A stretch of DNA of 64,000 nt. Origin: Haplomitrium mnioides (lineage: Eukaryota > Marchantiophyta > Haplomitriopsida > Calobryales). Below are positions 32,660-43,658 of the stretch, in pieces; within the stretch, counting starts at the first letter, position 1, and each line of letters begins with the position of its first letter. Both the position numbers and the translations under genes were made by a program. The DNA lies in contig JBNGIS010005517.1 of assembly GCA_049999725.1 (NCBI GenBank), positions 1-64,000 on the forward strand, in the 5' to 3' direction. The notes under the pieces were generated by a model. That model saw only the letters and a list, made by a program, of their open reading frames with translations. It was not told the DNA's origin and ran no database searches.

Positions 32660-33560
32660 GAAAAAGTTGCATGAGTTAAAGACATCAAAGAAGAGAAGAG
32701 CTACAAGTTGCTGAATATCAGTCTCGAACAAAATTAAGACTAGAATTGCAAGTCATGCAGTTTAGCCATCAAGTCAAAAGTGAGATTGAAAAGAAAAAAA
32801 CTAGACTAACAACCAAAGCTCTACTTGGAAAAGAAACAGAACTAGAGCAATTAAAAGGAACAAAGAAATTTGAATGACTAAGATCTTGAGGAAAAATTAC
32901 TCCTCCTAGAAGCGTATGAGGTTTCAAGAAGGTCTTCTTCAAGTTTGTCATTTTCAAGTAGTGGTGGAGGTTCAACACCAACTTTACTTGGAGGAGAGCC
33001 AATTCCATCTCTTGTCTTGATCCCAATAGCAAATGTATGTAAACAATTGCAATACATAATTTTTAGTGGTAATATGAAAGGTGTGGTAGCTGATAATTTT
33101 ATTGAATAATTTGAGTCAATATTGGTAGCAAATGAGGACAAAATACAAGCATACCAATTAAGAATTTTGCATAATTTGCTAGCTCATTTAGCACACAAAC
33201 AATCTTCTTTATAAGAAACAATGTCAAAGAAGGTATTCTCGGCAATAAGGGCTATTATGCTCTAACATTTGGTGGACAATGCAATAATCCAAAGAGTTGT
33301 GTGACTTGATTAATGTCCAAAGAACAAAACATATGTCTATAAAGAAGTATGTCCTTGAAGTGAGATGGTTTTACAGTACAATCACCCGAACATAACGAAA
33401 GATGTTCTTAGTTGAAATATTTGTTTATCAAAGGATTGGCGCTCTTTTCACAAAGATATTGTCCAAAGTAGAGGAAAACCTTATTTCAAGCAATATTTGG
33501 CTTAGAAGAGACTTGTAGAGCTATCAAATTGATTAGTTAGAGTTATAGTAAGAACCTTGC
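32660..33560 (+). pseudogene. Possible decayed retroelement gag with coiled coil
   Basis: One frame (about 32690-32870) gives a long charged helix with heptad-like spacing, VKSEIEKKKTRLTTKALL then GKETELEQLKG. After a frameshift, 32880-33200 reads a Ser/Gly-rich linker with SLSFSSSGGGSTPTLLGG, then IFSGNMKGVVADNFIE and FESILVANEDKIQAYQLRIL, interrupted by TAA. The order of helix, linker and a block resembling the start of capsid domains suggests a gag. Sequence beyond about 33200 has many stops. I cannot name the family. It could also be a decayed plant gene. Confidence 0.35.
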
Positions 33561-34153
33561 TTATTGGAAAAGAAAAGAGGCAAAAGAAAATGATTTAGTC
33601 CAAAAAAGCCATTTTCCTTGGAATTAAAATTGGACTATGAGTAGCTAATAAAAATTTAATCTCATTCAAAAGAAGAGAAAAATCAAAACATTTTGTGAAG
33701 TCAATCCAAAGAACCAAAGTCATTAAAGGGGGAAATGGCATATTTAGGGAAGAAGATGTGTCAAATGAAAGTCTAAGTTTGAGCTTGCTAGTGATCTCAT
33801 TAGTTTTGGCTCTCATCTTTGTAGTATAGAAAACTCTTTTGGTTGTTGAGTCATTTTGATTAGTTGTTGGCTTCAATGTTGGTTTCCAAAAGTAGCTTTT
33901 GGACATCATATGCTAGTTCATAGCTGAAATATAAACTTTTTGACAAATGCTGATAAATGGTACTACAAGCCTTCATTATTATTGGATCCCAAGATATTTT
34001 AGGCTCATTGGAAACTTTTCAAAAAATTCTTCTTGGTTGGCTTCATTTCTTATTTTTCATAGTCTTCTTGGTGTTCATGAAAATGAAACTCTAGCATTTA
34101 GTCTTTTGTTTCTTGTGTATGTGAGACTTGTTCTATTGTCCTATATGCCCTAG
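33561..34153. other. Old DNA left of B3, no supported gene
   Basis: AT-rich with short frames only. The last five bases, CCTAG (34149-34153), are the left copy of the B3 target duplication. Confidence 0.6.
34149..34153 (+). repeat. Target-site duplication CCTAG, left copy
   Basis: Identical to 60857-60861, immediately outside the two B3 LTR ends. Confidence 0.85.
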
Positions 34154-34315
34154 TGTCTGTGAGTGACACGAGGTACTAGAGCAGAATTTGTGGAATCGGA
34201 GGTGGCACTGGCATAATTCCTCTTTCGTAAGTGGTAAAGTAACTTGGAAGCAGCGTGTCAGCTCTAATTAGTGGGTACAAGTGGATTGCCTAGATCCAAA
34301 GAGTGGAATTGGGTC
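34154..34315 (+). repeat. B3 5' LTR, first part
   Basis: Starts TGTCTGTGAGTGACACGAGG and aligns with 55586-55745 of the 3' LTR through GAGTGGAATTGGG. Family D interrupts it at 34316. Confidence 0.9.
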
Positions 34316-34622
34316 TGTGAAGGCATGAGGTGAATATCTGGATCTTTCAATGTATTGGAATTGATGATACAATGTTTGTGATGTTGGGATGAAGGATAAG
34401 GAAGATTAAGATGTCATTAAGAAAATATGAGTTTTTCGGTTTTTAAGCAAAATCTATACAAAGTAAACTGTGTTGTTATTAGGTAAGTATAACAGCTTCA
34501 AGTTAAAGTTACTTTAAAACTACTTTTGAGAATAGCTCCAAATGAGAAGCTTCTTGAGAAAAGGCAAAAACACTTTAGTATATAATTTAGGAGATACTTT
34601 AAAATTGAAAGGCTAGCTTTTA

Positions 34623-34645
34623 CCTAGAGTAAAAGAATCTCTAGG
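34623..34645 (+). promoter_or_regulatory. Conserved inverted repeat upstream of the D TATA box
   Basis: CCTAGAG, nine bases, CTCTAGG. It recurs at 38620-38642 and 46544-46566 unchanged and at 42609-42631 with one arm base changed. It lies about 30 bases upstream of the TATA box. It could be a protein-binding palindrome. Confidence 0.5.
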
Positions 34646-34673
34646 TTTTACTAGTAGTAATTAGCTAGACTAG

Positions 34674-34682
34674 TATATAAAG
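34674..34682 (+). promoter_or_regulatory. TATA box of the D LTR
   Basis: TATATAAAG, with TATATAAGG at 38671 in LTR 2 and TATATAATG at about 42659 in LTR 3; LTR 4 has decayed to TATAATATG. Transcription would start about 30 bases further on. Confidence 0.65.
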
Positions 34683-35096
34683 AGGGAGAAGAGAGAGCAA
34701 ATGGGACTTGGAGTGGCTTAAGCTTAGACTTTCATTTTCACACTTGGGGAGTTCATTCTTGGAGAGACCATTTGAGAAGCGCTTGGAGGAGCTCTTGGAA
34801 GAGTTGGTAAGAAGACTCATTGGAAGACAAGCACTTGAAGATAGGGATTCGATAGAGTGAGGAGTTGTGGAGAGTGAGAAAGGGTGAGAGCATGAGAGTG
34901 TTGAGAGATTTCTGGATTAAAAAGTTTGATATTGGGCAAGAGATTTTGTATTGAGTACTTCTTTTATGTATATTCTATAGGAATTGTTGGGTTTTGATGT
35001 GTGCAATCTTACTTCTATTCCCCTCTCATCTTAAATGTGCACTCAACATCAAAGTCATATGAGGAGAATCCAGCGAAGCAAGTAGCTTCACATTTT

Positions 35097-35115
35097 TGGT
35101 TGTCTTGTCAAGACC
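35097..35115 (+). promoter_or_regulatory. Primer-binding site of D1
   Basis: TGGTTGTCTTGTCAAGACC. Copies at 39095 (CGCTCCATTGCGGGGACC) and 43083 (TGGCTCTGTTGTCGGAACC) together give a consensus near TGGCGCCGTTGCCGGGGACC. Confidence 0.75.
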
Positions 35116-35137
35116 TCATCCATGAGAGGGAAAGAAG

Positions 35138-35410
35138 GTGGTGAACGAGTTGGAGTTTTGAATGTCGAGTGAAGATGCGACGGGAAAGTGGCTACGGATC
35201 TCTGAAATTGTACAAAGAATTGACAATTTACCGCCACTATGCAACAATAGTGAGTTGAAACGATTTATCAACTTGGTGAGCAACTACTTGTTCTTGATAA
35301 GCAACTTTGCTTCTTTTGCCACACTATTGTATCAACGTTTGTACTCTTCAATGGAGTGGGTATGGACATTGGAGCATGAATGATCTTTCTATTGCATCAA
35401 GGAGAGAGTT
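35138..35410 (+). pseudogene. RT/RNase H connection fragment 5' of gag in D1
   Basis: The reading ISEIVQRIDNLPP, then NNSELKRFINLVSNYLFLIS, then NFASFATLLYQRLYSS and MEWVWTLEHE, follows the gypsy connection region between RT thumb and RNase H. The landmarks are LPPP, EL-RF-GLV-YY, F-A-LA-PLY, W-WT-E and F--IK. The polymerase box and RNase H active site are absent. It precedes gag, whereas pol normally follows gag. The same fragment sits at the same place in D2 and D3, so it belonged to the founding D element. Confidence 0.75.
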
Positions 35411-35672
35411 CTCAATGGCCTCCACAAATGATTGAAGAATGACCATCGTCATACGTGTCTTTATTTTGGCCTAGATCCATATGTGCTAACGGTTGGTTGA
35501 ACAATTTGAGGTGGAATGAATGGAAAAACTTTTGGTGGATCCCAATCTATTTGTTTTTTCTACTTTAATTCAAGCAATTTGTGAGGTACATATTTTTGTG
35601 TTGTGGTAGGTGTGGTATTATGGCAGCATTGGAAAGAAGAATTTGAGTAAAAGAGCACGCTATCAATTCAAG

Positions 35673-37670
35673 ATGGGAAAGATTTTGGTCTTTTATGGCA
35701 TAGAAGATGAGAACGTGGAGGATTACTTACGAGACTTCAAACGTTCTTGCATTGGGAATGGTGAGAAACGATCCGAAGATTAATTAGCATTGCTACCTAA
35801 ATTCTTGGAACTAGAAGCTCTTTGATGGTACAATGAGCAAAAAGGTGAAACCATCGAGTCATAGACGAGTTTGACAACAACATTGAGAGAAGAGTTTCTC
35901 CCAACAAAGAGCTATGAGAATCTTTTTCAAGAGGTAATTTACCTAAAACAAGGGGAGAGTGAAAAAGTACGTACTTATGTCGAGAGAGTAGATAATTTGG
36001 AGATGTAATTTTGAAATGTATTGAGAAAGAGTGGAGAAGATGTGCAATTCTTTATAGTAAGAATGACAACAATATTGGCAAAGAACTTTACTTCGAGGTT
36101 GACAACCAAAATTTGAGCAAAGGTCAAATATGAGAGGCCAACTATATGAGTGGAGTCATTGCGTATTGCATTGAGGATGGAGGAGAGTTTAGAAGATGAG
36201 CGAGAGGAGAAGGTTGTTGTGGTACCGGTGCCACAAGTGAGTGTAGCACCAATAGCATCGGTAGTAGTTCCTCCACCACAAGTTCCAAATCCAGCCATGA
36301 ATGATGTGCTTACTTTTACTCAACGATTGGAGCGGTTGTGTTTGAATCTTGTGCAGACTTTGGAGAGAAGACCTAAAAATCAGCCTCGACCAAACGGAGG
36401 AGAGCCAATGCGACAAGGTAATTTTGAGAACATAACATGTTTTGGATGTGGAGAGGCACATTTCATTAGAAATTGCCCAAATCGAGTGAATGGTGCAAAT
36501 GGAGTTGGTGGACGTGAAGGTGTGAGTCAAGCTCAAGAGAGGGTCATTGCCTTTATGGACCTTGAAAAAGTTCCCCACAATGAGGTGGGAGGGAGTTTGG
36601 CGGAACAAACATAAGAGACGATCATCACCTTGATTGAAGCTGAAAAGGTTCCCCACGAGGAGGTGGGAGGGAGTTCAACCGATCAAGCTCAAGAGAAGGT
36701 TGTTGCCTCAATCAACGTTGAAAGGGTTCCCCACGGTGAGGTGGGAGAGAGTTCAAGAAATTGAGGAGTGGACTTGTTGGCCCATGAGAGGAAACAAGCT
36801 AGGATTGTTGAGGAGACAATGGGATTTGAACCTCCACCAAGTGAAGAGAAGCTTCATGATGTGGACATGACAAAGAAATTGAGAAAACCAAGGAGGAGAT
36901 TGGGGATGGAAGATTTCTTCATATCAAAACATCAAAATAAATACAACATGGTTGAAGTTGTTGGAAATTTGCAGGCCAATATCACAGTAGGACAACTAGT
37001 AGAGATGAACGCGACACTAAGAAGGGAGCTACGTGGAGGATTAAGCTCTAACCAACAACCAATGAAGAAGAAGGTATCAACAAACAATTGCTATGTAAAT
37101 GCAATGGATACAAAGGTATGTGAACGAGCTCCAAAAATTGACATTATATGCAAGGGGTATGTAGTTGCAAATATGTTGCTAGATGGCATGTTAGTAGTAA
37201 ATGCAATGTCTGAGGACTTGATAAAGAAGATAGGAATGAAGCTCACAAGACCATCAGGGTTTACGGTCGGCATGGCGAACAATTCACGAGTACGTCCACT
37301 TGGGGTAATTGAGAAGGTACTAATTTAAGTAATGGGTGGTAAGATTTCATTGGATTTTCAATTTCTTGAAGAAGCTTATTATGATATGCTTCTTGGAAGG
37401 TCGTGGTTGAGAGGTGTGAGAACCACTGACAATTTGCACAAGACATATATTACAATTGGGCCTAAAGGACATAGAGTGCAAGTACCGGTGGATGGTGGTT
37501 GTGAGGAAATAAGTAGCTCGGGGAAGGAAACTATGGAGAATCTCTCAACATATGACGAGTACAATAGTGAAATTTTGGAAGTTGATACGGATATGGAGGA
37601 CCTATCTGATGAAGAACCAGACCTACCAAGGATGCTTGGAAAAGCATCTCGAGTATTTGTTGGTGGATAA
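35673..37670 (+). pseudogene. gag: D1 Gag-protease, single frame with stops
   Basis: One frame of about 666 codons. Gag has FYGIEDENVEDYLRDFKRSC, WYNEQKGETIES, LPTKSYENLFQEV and the helical VERVDNLEM. A Val/Pro-rich linker leads to one zinc knuckle, CFGCGEAHFIRNC (about 36442-36480). Three 26-residue repeats with VPH-EVGGS follow. The protease region (about 37130-37430) has the catalytic-loop position LLDGMLVVNAMSEDL, where LLDGGS-VN is typical, then YYDMLLGRSWL (the ILG-type block) and an acidic tail to 37670. About ten stops are mostly CGA to TGA, CAA to TAA or TGG to TAG changes. No RT follows. Confidence 0.85.
36537..36770 (+). repeat. 78-bp coding tandem repeat in D1 gag
   Basis: Three in-frame units at 36537, 36615 and 36693. 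Each encodes 26 residues around EKVPHEEVGGS. D2 has three units as well; D3 has a fused, shortened first unit. Confidence 0.85.
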
Positions 37671-37860
37671 TGATGAAGCGCTACAAGAGAATCACAAAAA
37701 AATATCAACGAGGTATTTTTCTATGAACAGTTATATTCTTGGGGTATTTTAATTTTAATTTTTAAAAAAATTCTTAAAATCAATGTACTATCATAGTGTC
37801 AAATACAATCGTTTTATACACGTAAGGAGGACGTTACTTTGAAGGCAGAGTGAAAACTTA

Positions 37861-37873
37861 GGAGGGGATAAAA
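37861..37873 (+). promoter_or_regulatory. Polypurine tract of D1
   Basis: GGAGGGGATAAAA directly before LTR 2. Similar tracts precede LTR 3 (AAGAGGGGATAAAA) and LTR 4. Confidence 0.8.
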
Positions 37874-39089
37874 TGTGAAGGCATGAGAGGAATATCTTGA
37901 TCTTTCTATGCATTGGAATTGATGGTACAATGTTTGTGGTGTTGGGATAAAGGATAAGGAAGATTAGTATGTCATTAGAGAAAATATGAGTTTTTTGGTT
38001 TTAAAGCATAATTTGTATAGAGAAAAATATGTTATTATTATTTGAACATTAGAGCCAAGATTTGATAAACATATAATTCATGTTAAATGTCACTAGTGAC
38101 AGTTTACAAAAGTGAAAAATCTGTTGTAAACCGGAAGTTATAACTAGTGAAAGGTAAAATAGAACTCTGTAGTAAAGTCAAAACAGAGAGTATTTTAGTA
38201 AGATAAAATACAAATATTTATGAATTGATAGAAAGGTTGTTTTAAAAGCTTTCCAACAAGGTATAGTGCAGGCAATTTGGATTAGTATCAAGGATTTTAG
38301 AGAGATTCTTCTAGAAGGACTAAAAAGTAGAAAAGTCAAGAAAAGCTACTTTATTCTTTGACTTGCTCTTTGAGGGAATCTCGAAATATGAAAGTAGCTT
38401 TTGTATTTTGGTACATATAAAAGGGAATAGTTGATAAGGTCAAATGTTTGGTCAAGGAAAGCTTCAAATGAGAAACTTCTTCTTGAAAGTAGGAAAAATG
38501 TAAAGTTACTCTAGAACTACTTTTGAGAAAAGCTCTAAATGAGAAGCTTCTTGAGAAAAGGCAAAGACACTTTAGTATATACTTTAGAAGTTAATTTAAA
38601 ATTGAAAGGCTAGCTTTTACCTAGAGTAAAAGAATCTCTAGGTTTTACTAGTAGTAATTAGTTAGACTAGTATATAAGGAGGGAGAAGAGAGAGAAAATG
38701 AGACTTGGAGTGGCTTAAGCTTAGACTTTTATTTTCACACTTGGGGAGTTCATTCTTGGAGAGACCATTGGAGAAGCGCTTGGAGGAGCTCTTGGAGGAG
38801 TTGCTAAGAAGACTCATTGGAGGACAAGCACTTGAGTAGGGGTTTCCAATAGAGTGAGGAGTTGTGGAGAGTGAGAAAGGGCAACAACATGAGAGTGTTG
38901 AGAGATTTCTAGTGTAAAGAGTTTGATATTGGGTAAGAGATTTTGTATTAAGTACTTATTTTATGTACATTCTATAGGAATTGTTGGGTTTTGATGTGTG
39001 CAATCTTACTTCTATTCCTCTCTTGTTTTAAAAGTGCACTCAACATCAAAGTCACATGAGGAGAATCCGGCGAAGCAAGTAGCTTCATA
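37874..39089 (+). repeat. D array LTR 2
   Basis: 1216 bp, TGTGAAGGCATG to AGCTTCATA, shared by D1 and D2. It contains the palindrome at 38620-38642, TATA at 38671, and GAAGCTTCTTGAGAA at about 38543. Confidence 0.9.
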
Positions 39090-39154
39090 TTTTTCGCTCC
39101 ATTGCGGGGACCTCATCCATGAGAGGGAAAGAAGGTGGTGAATGAGTTGGAGTT

Positions 39155-39410
39155 TTGAATATCGAGTGAAGACGCGACGGGAAAGTGGCTACGGATCTCT
39201 GAAATTGTATGAAGAATTGACAATTTACCGCCACCATGCAACAATAGTGAGTTGAAACGATTCATCAACTTGGTAAGCTACTACTTGTTCTTGATAAGCG
39301 ACTTTGGCCACACTATTGTATCAACGTTTGTACTCTTCAACGGAGTGGGTATGGATATTGAAGCATGAATGATCCTTCTATTGCATCAAGAAGAGAGTTC
39401 TCAACGGCCT
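39155..39410 (+). pseudogene. RT/RNase H connection fragment in D2
   Basis: Same fragment as in D1 with NLPPPCNNSELKRFINLVSY. A short deletion after LISDF shifts the frame, so the LATLLYQRLYSSTEWVW part is read in another frame. Confidence 0.7.
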
Positions 39411-39661
39411 CCATAGATGATTGAAAAATGACCATCGTCATACGTATCTTTATTGTGACCAATATCCATACGCACCAACGATTGGTTGAACAATTTGGGG
39501 TTGAATGAATGGAGAAAATTTTGGTGGATCCCAATCCATTTGTTTTTCCTATTCTAATTCAAGAAATTTGCGAGGTACATATTTTTATGTAGTGGTGGGT
39601 GTGGTATTGTGGCAGCGTTGGAAAGAAGAATTCGAGTAAAAGAGGACACTATCAATTCAAG

Positions 39662-41661
39662 ATGAGAAAGATTCTGGTCTTTTATGGCAAAGAAGATGAG
39701 AACGTGCAGGATTACTTATGAGACTTCAAACGTTCTTGCATTGGGAATGGTGAGAAACGACTTGAAGATTGGTTAGCATTGCTACCTAAATTCTTGTAAC
39801 AAGAAGCTCTTCGATGGTACAACGAGCAAAAAGATGAAACCATCGAGTCATAGACGAGTTTGACAACAACATTTATAGAAGAGTGTCGCCTAACAAAGAG
39901 CTATGAGAATCTTCTTCAAGAGGTAACGCACGTAAAACAATGGGAGAGTGAAAAATTACATACTTATGCCGAGAGAGTAGATAATTTGGAGATGCAATTT
40001 CGAAATGTATTGAGAAAGAGTGGAGAAGATGTCTAATACTTAATGGTGGGAATTATAGCAATGTTGGCAAAGCACTTTATTTCGGGGTTGAAAACCAAAA
40101 TTTGAGCAAAGGTCAAATATGAGAGGCCAACTACACGAGTGGAGTCATTACATATCGCATTGAGGATGGAGGAGAGTTTAGAAGATGAGCGAGAGGAGAA
40201 GGTCGTCATGGTACCGGTGCTACAAGTCAGTGCAACACAAATAGCAACGTTAGTGGCTCCTCCACCCCACAAGTTCCAAATCCAATCATGAATGATTTGC
40301 TAACTTTGACTCAACAGTTGGAGCAGTTGAATTTGAATCTTGTGCAAGCTTTGGAGAGAAGACCGAAAAACCCGGCCTCAACCAAAAGGAGGAGGGCCAA
40401 TGCAACAAGGTAATTTTGAGAACATAACATGTTTTGGATGTGGAGGGGCACATTTCATTAGAAATTGCCCAAGTCGAGGGAATGGTGCATATGGAGTTGG
40501 TGGACATGAAGGTGTGGTTTAAGCTCAAGAGAGGGTTATTGCCTCTATGGATGTTGAAAAAGTTCCCCACAATAAGGTAGGAGGGAGTTTAGCGGAACAA
40601 ACACAAGAGACGATCATCACCTTGATTGAAGTTGAAAAGGTTCCCCACGAGGAGGTGGGAGGGAGTTTAACTGATCAAGCTCAATAGAAGGTCGTTGCTT
40701 CAATCGACGTTGAAAGGGTTCCCCACGGTGAGGTGGGAGGGAGTTCAACAAATCGAATAGTGGACTTGTTGGCCCATGAGAGGAAACATGCTAGAGTGGT
40801 TGAGGAGACAATGGGATCTGAACCCGTACCAAGTCAAGAGAAGCGTCATGATGTGGACATGATGAAGAAATTGAGAAAACCAAGTGGGAGATTGGGGATG
40901 GAAGATTTCTCCATATCAAAACATGAAAAGAAATACAACATGGTTGAAGATGTTCGAAATTTACAAGCCAATATCATAGTATGACAACTTGTAGCGATAA
41001 AGCCGACACTAAGAAAGGAGCTACGTGGAGGATTAAACACTAAATGACAACCAATGAAGAAGAAGATATCAACAAACAATTGCTACGTGAATGCAATGGA
41101 TACAAAGGTATGTGAACGAGCTCCAAAAATTGACATTATGTGCAAGGGGGATGTAGTTGCAAATGTGTTGCTAGATGGCGAATCGGCAGTAAATGCAATG
41201 TCCGAGGACTTGATGAAGAAAATAGGATTGAAGCTCACAAGACAATCAAGGTTTACAGTCGGCATGGAAACAAGTCACGAGTATGCCCGCTTGGGGTAAT
41301 TGAGAAGATACCAATTTCAATAATGGGTATTACGATTTCATTTGATTTTCAAGTTCTTGAAGAAGCTCGTTATGATATGCTTCTTTGAAGGCCATGGTTG
41401 AGAGGTGTGAGAACCACCGACAATTAGCACAAGAAATATATTACAATTGGGCCTAAAGAACATAGAGTGTGAGTACCGGTGGATGGTGGTGGTAAGGAAA
41501 CAAGTAGCTCGAGGAAGGAAATCATGGAGGATCTCTCAACATATGACGAGTACGATAGTGAAATTTTGGAAGTTGATACAGATATGGAGGACCTATCTGA
41601 TGAAGAACTATACTTACCAAGGATGCATAGAAAAGCATCTCGAGTATTTGATGGTGGATAA
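39662..41661 (+). pseudogene. gag: D2 Gag-protease, decayed
   Basis: Collinear with D1. It starts MRKILVFYGKEDENVQDYL and continues through LPKFL, WYNEQKDETIES and the knuckle CFGCGGAHFIRNC (about 40432-40470), three VPH repeats, and RLGMEDFSISKHEKKYNMVE. The protease loop LLDGESAVNAMSEDLM is closer to the family pattern than in D1. One-base indels near 40370 (a run CCCGG) and near 41270 shift the frame; several stops are present. The tail ends at TAA 41659-41661. Confidence 0.85.
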
Positions 41662-41864
41662 TGATGAAGCGCTATAAGAGGATCACAAAAAAATATCAAT
41701 GAGTTATTTTTCTATGAACAGTTATATTCTTGGGGTATTTTAATTTTAATTTTAAAAGAAATTCTTAAAATTAAGGTACTATAATAGTGTGAAAGACAAC
41801 TATTTTATGCACGTAAGGAGGACATCACTCTGAGGGCAAAGTGAAAACTTAAGAGGGGATAAAA

Positions 41865-43078
41865 TGTGAAGGCATGAGGTGGATATCTTGATCTTTATAT
41901 ACATTAAAATTGATGGTACAATGTTTGTGGTGTTGGGATGAAGGATGAGGAAGATTAGTATGTCATTAGAGGAAATATGAGCTTTTTGGTTTTGAAGCAA
42001 AATCTATATAGAGTAAACTGTGTTCTTATTAGCTGAGAATTAGAGCCAAGATTTAATAAACATATAATTTATGCTAAATGTCAGTAGTGGCAGTTTACAA
42101 AGTGAAATATTTGTTGTAAATCGGAAGTTATAACTTGTCAAAGGTAAAATTGAACTCTGTAGAAAAGTCAAAATAGAGAGTATTTTAATAAGTTAAAATA
42201 CAAATATTAGTACATAGATAGAAAGGTTCTTTTATAAGCTTTACAACAAGGTATAGTGCAGGAAATTTGGGTTAGTATCAAGGATTTTATAGAGATTCTT
42301 CTAGAATGACTAAAAAGTAGAAAAGTCAAGAAAAGCTACTTTATTCTTTGACTTGCTCTTTGAGAGAATGTCAAAATATTAAAGTAGCTTTTGTAGTTCG
42401 TTACAAAAAAAAGGAATAGCTGATAAGGTCAAATGTTTGGTCAAAGAAAGCTCCAAATGAGAAGCTTCTTCTTTAAAGTAGGAAAAAGTTAAAATTACTT
42501 TAGAACTACTTTTGAGAAAAGTTCCAAATGAGAAGCTTCTTGAGAAAAGGCAAAGATACTTTAGTATATACTTTAGAAGATAATTTAAAATTGAAAGGCT
42601 ATCTTTTACCTAGAGTAAAATAATCTCTAGTTTTTACTAGTAGTAATTAGTTAGACTAGTATATAATGAGGGAGAAGAGAGAACAAAGGGGACTTGGAGT
42701 GGCTTAAGCTTAGACTTTCATTTTCACACTTGGGGAGTTTATTCTTGGAGATACCATTGGAGAAGTGCTTGAAGGAGCTCTTGGAGGAGTTGCTAAGAAG
42801 ACTCATTGGAGGATAAACACTTGAGGAGAGGTTTTCGATAGAGTGAGGAGTTGTAGAGAGTGAGAAAGGGTGAGAGCATGAGAGTGTTGAGAGATTTCTA
42901 GAGTAAAGAGTTTGATATTGAGCAAGAGATTTTGTATTGAGTGCTTCTTTTATATACATTCTATAGGAATTGTTGGGTTTTGATGTGTGCAATCATACTT
43001 CTATTCCTCTCTCATCTTAAATGTGCACTCAACATCAAAGTCACATGAGAAGAATCCAAGTAAGCATGTAACTTCTTA
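41865..43078 (+). repeat. D array LTR 3
   Basis: 1214 bp, TGTGAAGGCATG to ACTTCTTA (decayed CTTCACA), shared by D2 and D3. Confidence 0.9.
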
Positions 43079-43123
43079 TTTTTGGCTCTGTTGTCGGAAC
43101 CTCATCCATGAGAGGAAAGGAAA

Positions 43124-43400
43124 GTGGTGAATGAGTTGGAGTTTTTAATGTTGAGTGAAGATGCGACGGGAAAGTGGCTACGGATCTCTCAAATTGTACA
43201 CAAAATTGACAATTTACTGCCACCATGCAACAATAGTGAGTTGAAACGATTTATCAACTTGAAAAACTACTACTTGTTCTTGATAAGCGACTTTGCCTCT
43301 TTGGCCACACTATTGTATCAACGTTTGTACTCTTCAACGGAGTGAGTATAGACAATGGAGTATGAACGATCCTTCTATTGCATCAAGAAGAGAGTTCTCA
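43124..43400 (+). pseudogene. RT/RNase H connection fragment in D3
   Basis: Best-preserved copy: the frame opens at 43124 and reads NSELKRFINLKNYYLFLISD then FASLATLLYQRLYSSTE before a stop; RSFYCIKKRVL follows in the same frame. Confidence 0.75.
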
Positions 43401-43658
43401 GCGACTTCCATACATGATTAAAAAATGACCATCGTCGTACGTGTCTTTATTGTGGCCAATATCCATATGCGCCAACAATTAGTTGAACAATTTGGGGTTG
43501 AACGAATGGAGAAAATTTTGGTGGATCCCAATCCATTTGTTTTTCCTATTCTAATTTAAGAAATTTGTGAGGTACATATTTTTGTGTAGTAGTAGGTGTG
43601 GTGTTGTGGCAACGGTGGAAAGAAGAATTCGAGTAAAAGACCATGCTATCAATTCAAG

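Larger units (their letters stand above)
34316..35092 (+). repeat. D array LTR 1, internally deleted
   Basis: 777 bp. Compared with LTR 2 it lacks about 440 bp in the middle (the part at about 38040-38510). Both termini are well kept, TGTGAAG and CTTCACA. Confidence 0.9.
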
